This document shows positions 15,024 through 17,114 of a stretch of DNA of 17,114 bases, in pieces. Source of the stretch: GCA-003244245 sp964250265 (lineage in GTDB: Bacteria; Actinomycetota; Actinomycetes; Mycobacteriales; Pseudonocardiaceae); assembly GCA_964250265.1 (NCBI GenBank), contig CAXUFG010000107.1, forward strand, positions 1-17,114, given 5' to 3'. The notes below the pieces were generated by a model. The model worked only from the letters and a program-made list of their open reading frames with translations, was not told the origin of the DNA and did no database searches. Within the stretch, counting starts at the first letter, position 1; every line of letters starts with the position of its first letter. A program made the position numbers and the translations under genes.

Positions 15024-17114
15024 ATGCGGAAAAAGAAGTTCCTCCTGGCCGGGGCGATCGCCTGGTGCTGGTCTTGACCGTGGTCGGAACGCCGAGCGCG
15101 GGTGCTGACGAGCCCGATTGTGGGCCATCGCTGGATCAGGTGAACGATCTCGCGGACTCCACTCAGTTATCGGCCTTGTTGTCGGGGTGCGCTGTGTCAG
15201 CGCCGGGATTCACGAACTTCGCGGTGCCGGCCGGGCAGCGGCAACCGTTCGCGGAAACGGTCGGCCCGGACGGCAACCTCTGGTTCGTCTCGAATAACAC
15301 CGGCGGTGTCCCCACCCTCGATGAGCTTCTCACCCGCGCACCGCACACGATCACCTCGTTCCCGCTGGAGTCCGGCGACGTCATCAAGGGCATCACGTTC
15401 GGACCCGACGGCAATATCTGGCTACTCGATGGGGCCAGGAACCAGGTGTCTAGGTTCATTGTCAACGGGGCCCACACGATCACCGACTTCCCGATTCCCA
15501 CCCCACACCCCGGGCCCAACTTCCGGGTGCAGAACATCATCCCCGGACCAGATGGCAACCTGTGGTTCACCGAGGCGGATCAAAACAAGATCGCCCGGAT
15601 CTCCCCCCGTGCCCCCTACACGATCACCGAATATCCGACACCGACAGCCAACAGCATTCCGTTTTTGTTGACCGTCGGCCCGGACCGCGCGCTGTGGTTT
15701 ACCGAGTTGGGCGCTAACAAGATAGGCCGGATCGACCCAGCCACGGGCACGATCACCGAGATTCCCATCCCGACCCCAGCCACGAGCCCCTTCGGCATCA
15801 CCGTCGGAGCCGACAACAACATCTGGTTCGTCGAACAATCCGGCCACGCCATCGGCCGCGTCCAGGTCCACGGCCCACACACCCTCACCGAGTTCCCGCT
15901 ACCCGCCGCGACGACACCCTGGAGCCCCTATTCCCTGACCTCCGCCCCAGACGGGAACCTGTATTTCACCAACACCAACGCCTTCAACGGCGTACCAGGG
16001 GCGTTGGGCAAGGTCAATCCCTTCCACCCCGAGACGGTGACCCAGCTCCCGTTGCCCGCCGTTCCCGGCCTCTACGGCGCCGGCAGCGGGTTCACGGTGT
16101 CCGGTGTGCTCCCGTTCCTCATCGTCAGCGGACCCAACAACACCCTGTGGATCTCCGAAGGTGCCGGCGCCGCGATCGGGCGAGTCAGCCTGAGGATCCC
16201 CAACCCGATCCAACTCATTCCCACACCGTCCGGTCAAACCGGCACAGCACTGAACTCCGACTACATCACCGCCGGCTCAAACGGCTCCATGTGGTTCACC
16301 GAGCCCGCCACCAACAAGATCGCCCACGTGAGCAGCAGCGGCGTGGTCACCGAATACTCCACACCGACGGCGAACAGCGCGCCCGAAGGAATCACCCTCG
16401 CCTCCAATCGGGACATCCCCGATCCGCTAGCACGGATAGTCGGAGACACCGGCGATGTCTGGTTCGCCGAACAAAACGCCAACCGAATCGGGCGCATGAA
16501 CCAGAACAGCCACGCGATCACCGAATACCCAATCCCGACCCCGGGTAGCCAACCCGTCGATATCGTGATGGGACCCGACCACGCACTGTGGTTCACCGAA
16601 CAAGCCGGCAACAAGATCGGTCGGATCGACCCCACCTCCGGTGCGATCACCGAGTTCCCTGCCCTGACCGCCAACAGCGCACCCACCGGCATCACGGTCG
16701 GCCCCGACAACAACATCTGGTTCACCGAGCAGTACACCGGCGGCACCGCTGGCCGCGACGGCGGCTCCAACATCGGGCGGATCCTCACCCACGCCCCGAA
16801 CACCGTCACCGAGTTCCCCGTACCCGGCGCCGCGCTGGACGCCAACGGCAACCTCAGCACCGGGATCACCTCGATCACCACCGGCCGCGACGGCAACCTG
16901 TGGTTCGACGAAACCGGCGACTCGAAAGTCAGCCGCATCCAGCCACAAGCACCCAACACGATCACCCGATTCCCCACCAAAACCGGCCACGTCCAACCCG
17001 CCGGCATCGTCTCAGGCCCAGACGGACGACTGTGGTACCCCGTCATCGCGGGCAACGCCGTCGCCGCTCTCGATCCGTTTGCCCCCGACCCCGGAGCAAG
17101 CATCAACGAATACC
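15024..17114 (+). CDS. Secreted Vgb-like multi-blade beta-propeller protein, partial, frameshifted in its signal peptide
   Basis: A start at ATG 15024 is supported by AAAGGA about nine bases upstream. It gives the signal-peptide head MRKKKFLLAGAIA, but this frame then hits a stop at 15075-15077. One base away, from CTG 15062, the frame continues as LVLVLTVVGTPSAGA, a plausible cleavage site, and then DEPDCGPS, and stays open for about 684 codons to the window edge. Adding one C to the CC at 15061-15062 would rejoin them. The mature part is a run of blades of the form GPDGNLWFTE...NKIGRI......ITEFPIPT, the pattern of virginiamycin B lyase (Vgb)/streptogramin lyase-like propellers. At least 13 W-F/Y strands are present, more than one 7-blade propeller. 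Vgb itself is ~300 residues with one propeller, and I do not see its E-x-H catalytic pattern, so lyase activity is doubtful. The 3' end is outside the window. Confidence 0.75.

Overview
The window is high-GC DNA with long G/C-ending ORFs, purine-rich ribosome binding sites and tightly overlapping genes. This fits an actinobacterium such as a streptomycete or pseudonocardial relative, although no rRNA or housekeeping gene is present to fix the genus. It reads as a genomic island: a compact biosynthetic operon with its regulator, then transposon debris, then a Tn402/Tn5053-type transposon module, then a partial secreted protein.

Region 1 (1-7300). A minus-strand operon runs from 5663 down to 27 and probably continues off the left edge. 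It encodes an NAD-dependent sugar epimerase/dehydratase, a thymidylate-synthase-fold enzyme, a NodU/TobZ-type O-carbamoyltransferase, a GT-B-like glycosyltransferase and a small P-loop kinase. Two junctions are ATGA overlaps and one is a 17-bp gap, so the first four genes are co-translated. In the thymidylate-synthase homologue the Asn that reads uracil is an Asp, the same change that makes phage T4 gp42 act on dCMP, while the catalytic Cys and phosphate-binding residues are kept. The set therefore looks like a pathway that builds a 5-hydroxymethylated cytosine nucleotide and then carbamoylates and/or glycosylates it. A divergent XRE-type regulator with a large C-terminal domain (5912-7300) is the likely controller.

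Region 2 (7301-9475). This is a transposon graveyard: the C-terminal half of a Tn3-family transposase on the minus strand with two frameshifts, joined at a CCCCGGGG palindrome to a middle segment of a Tn3 transposase on the plus strand, which in turn runs into the C-terminal third of a dienelactone hydrolase.

Region 3 (9476-14316). A tni module: a left terminal repeat with an internal copy, tniA (DDE transposase broken by a 1-base frameshift), tniB (ATPase), tniQ, a convergent serine resolvase tniR, and upstream of tniR three dyads whose sizes and spacing match a gamma-delta-type res site. No right terminal repeat is evident, so whatever lies to the right may be cargo.

Region 4 (14317-17114). 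A scrap of an ABC exporter ATPase, about 0.5 kb without genes but with two copies of a CCGATCGGT palindrome, and a large secreted protein made of at least 13 beta-propeller blades of the virginiamycin B lyase (Vgb) type. Its signal peptide is split by a frameshift and it runs off the right edge.
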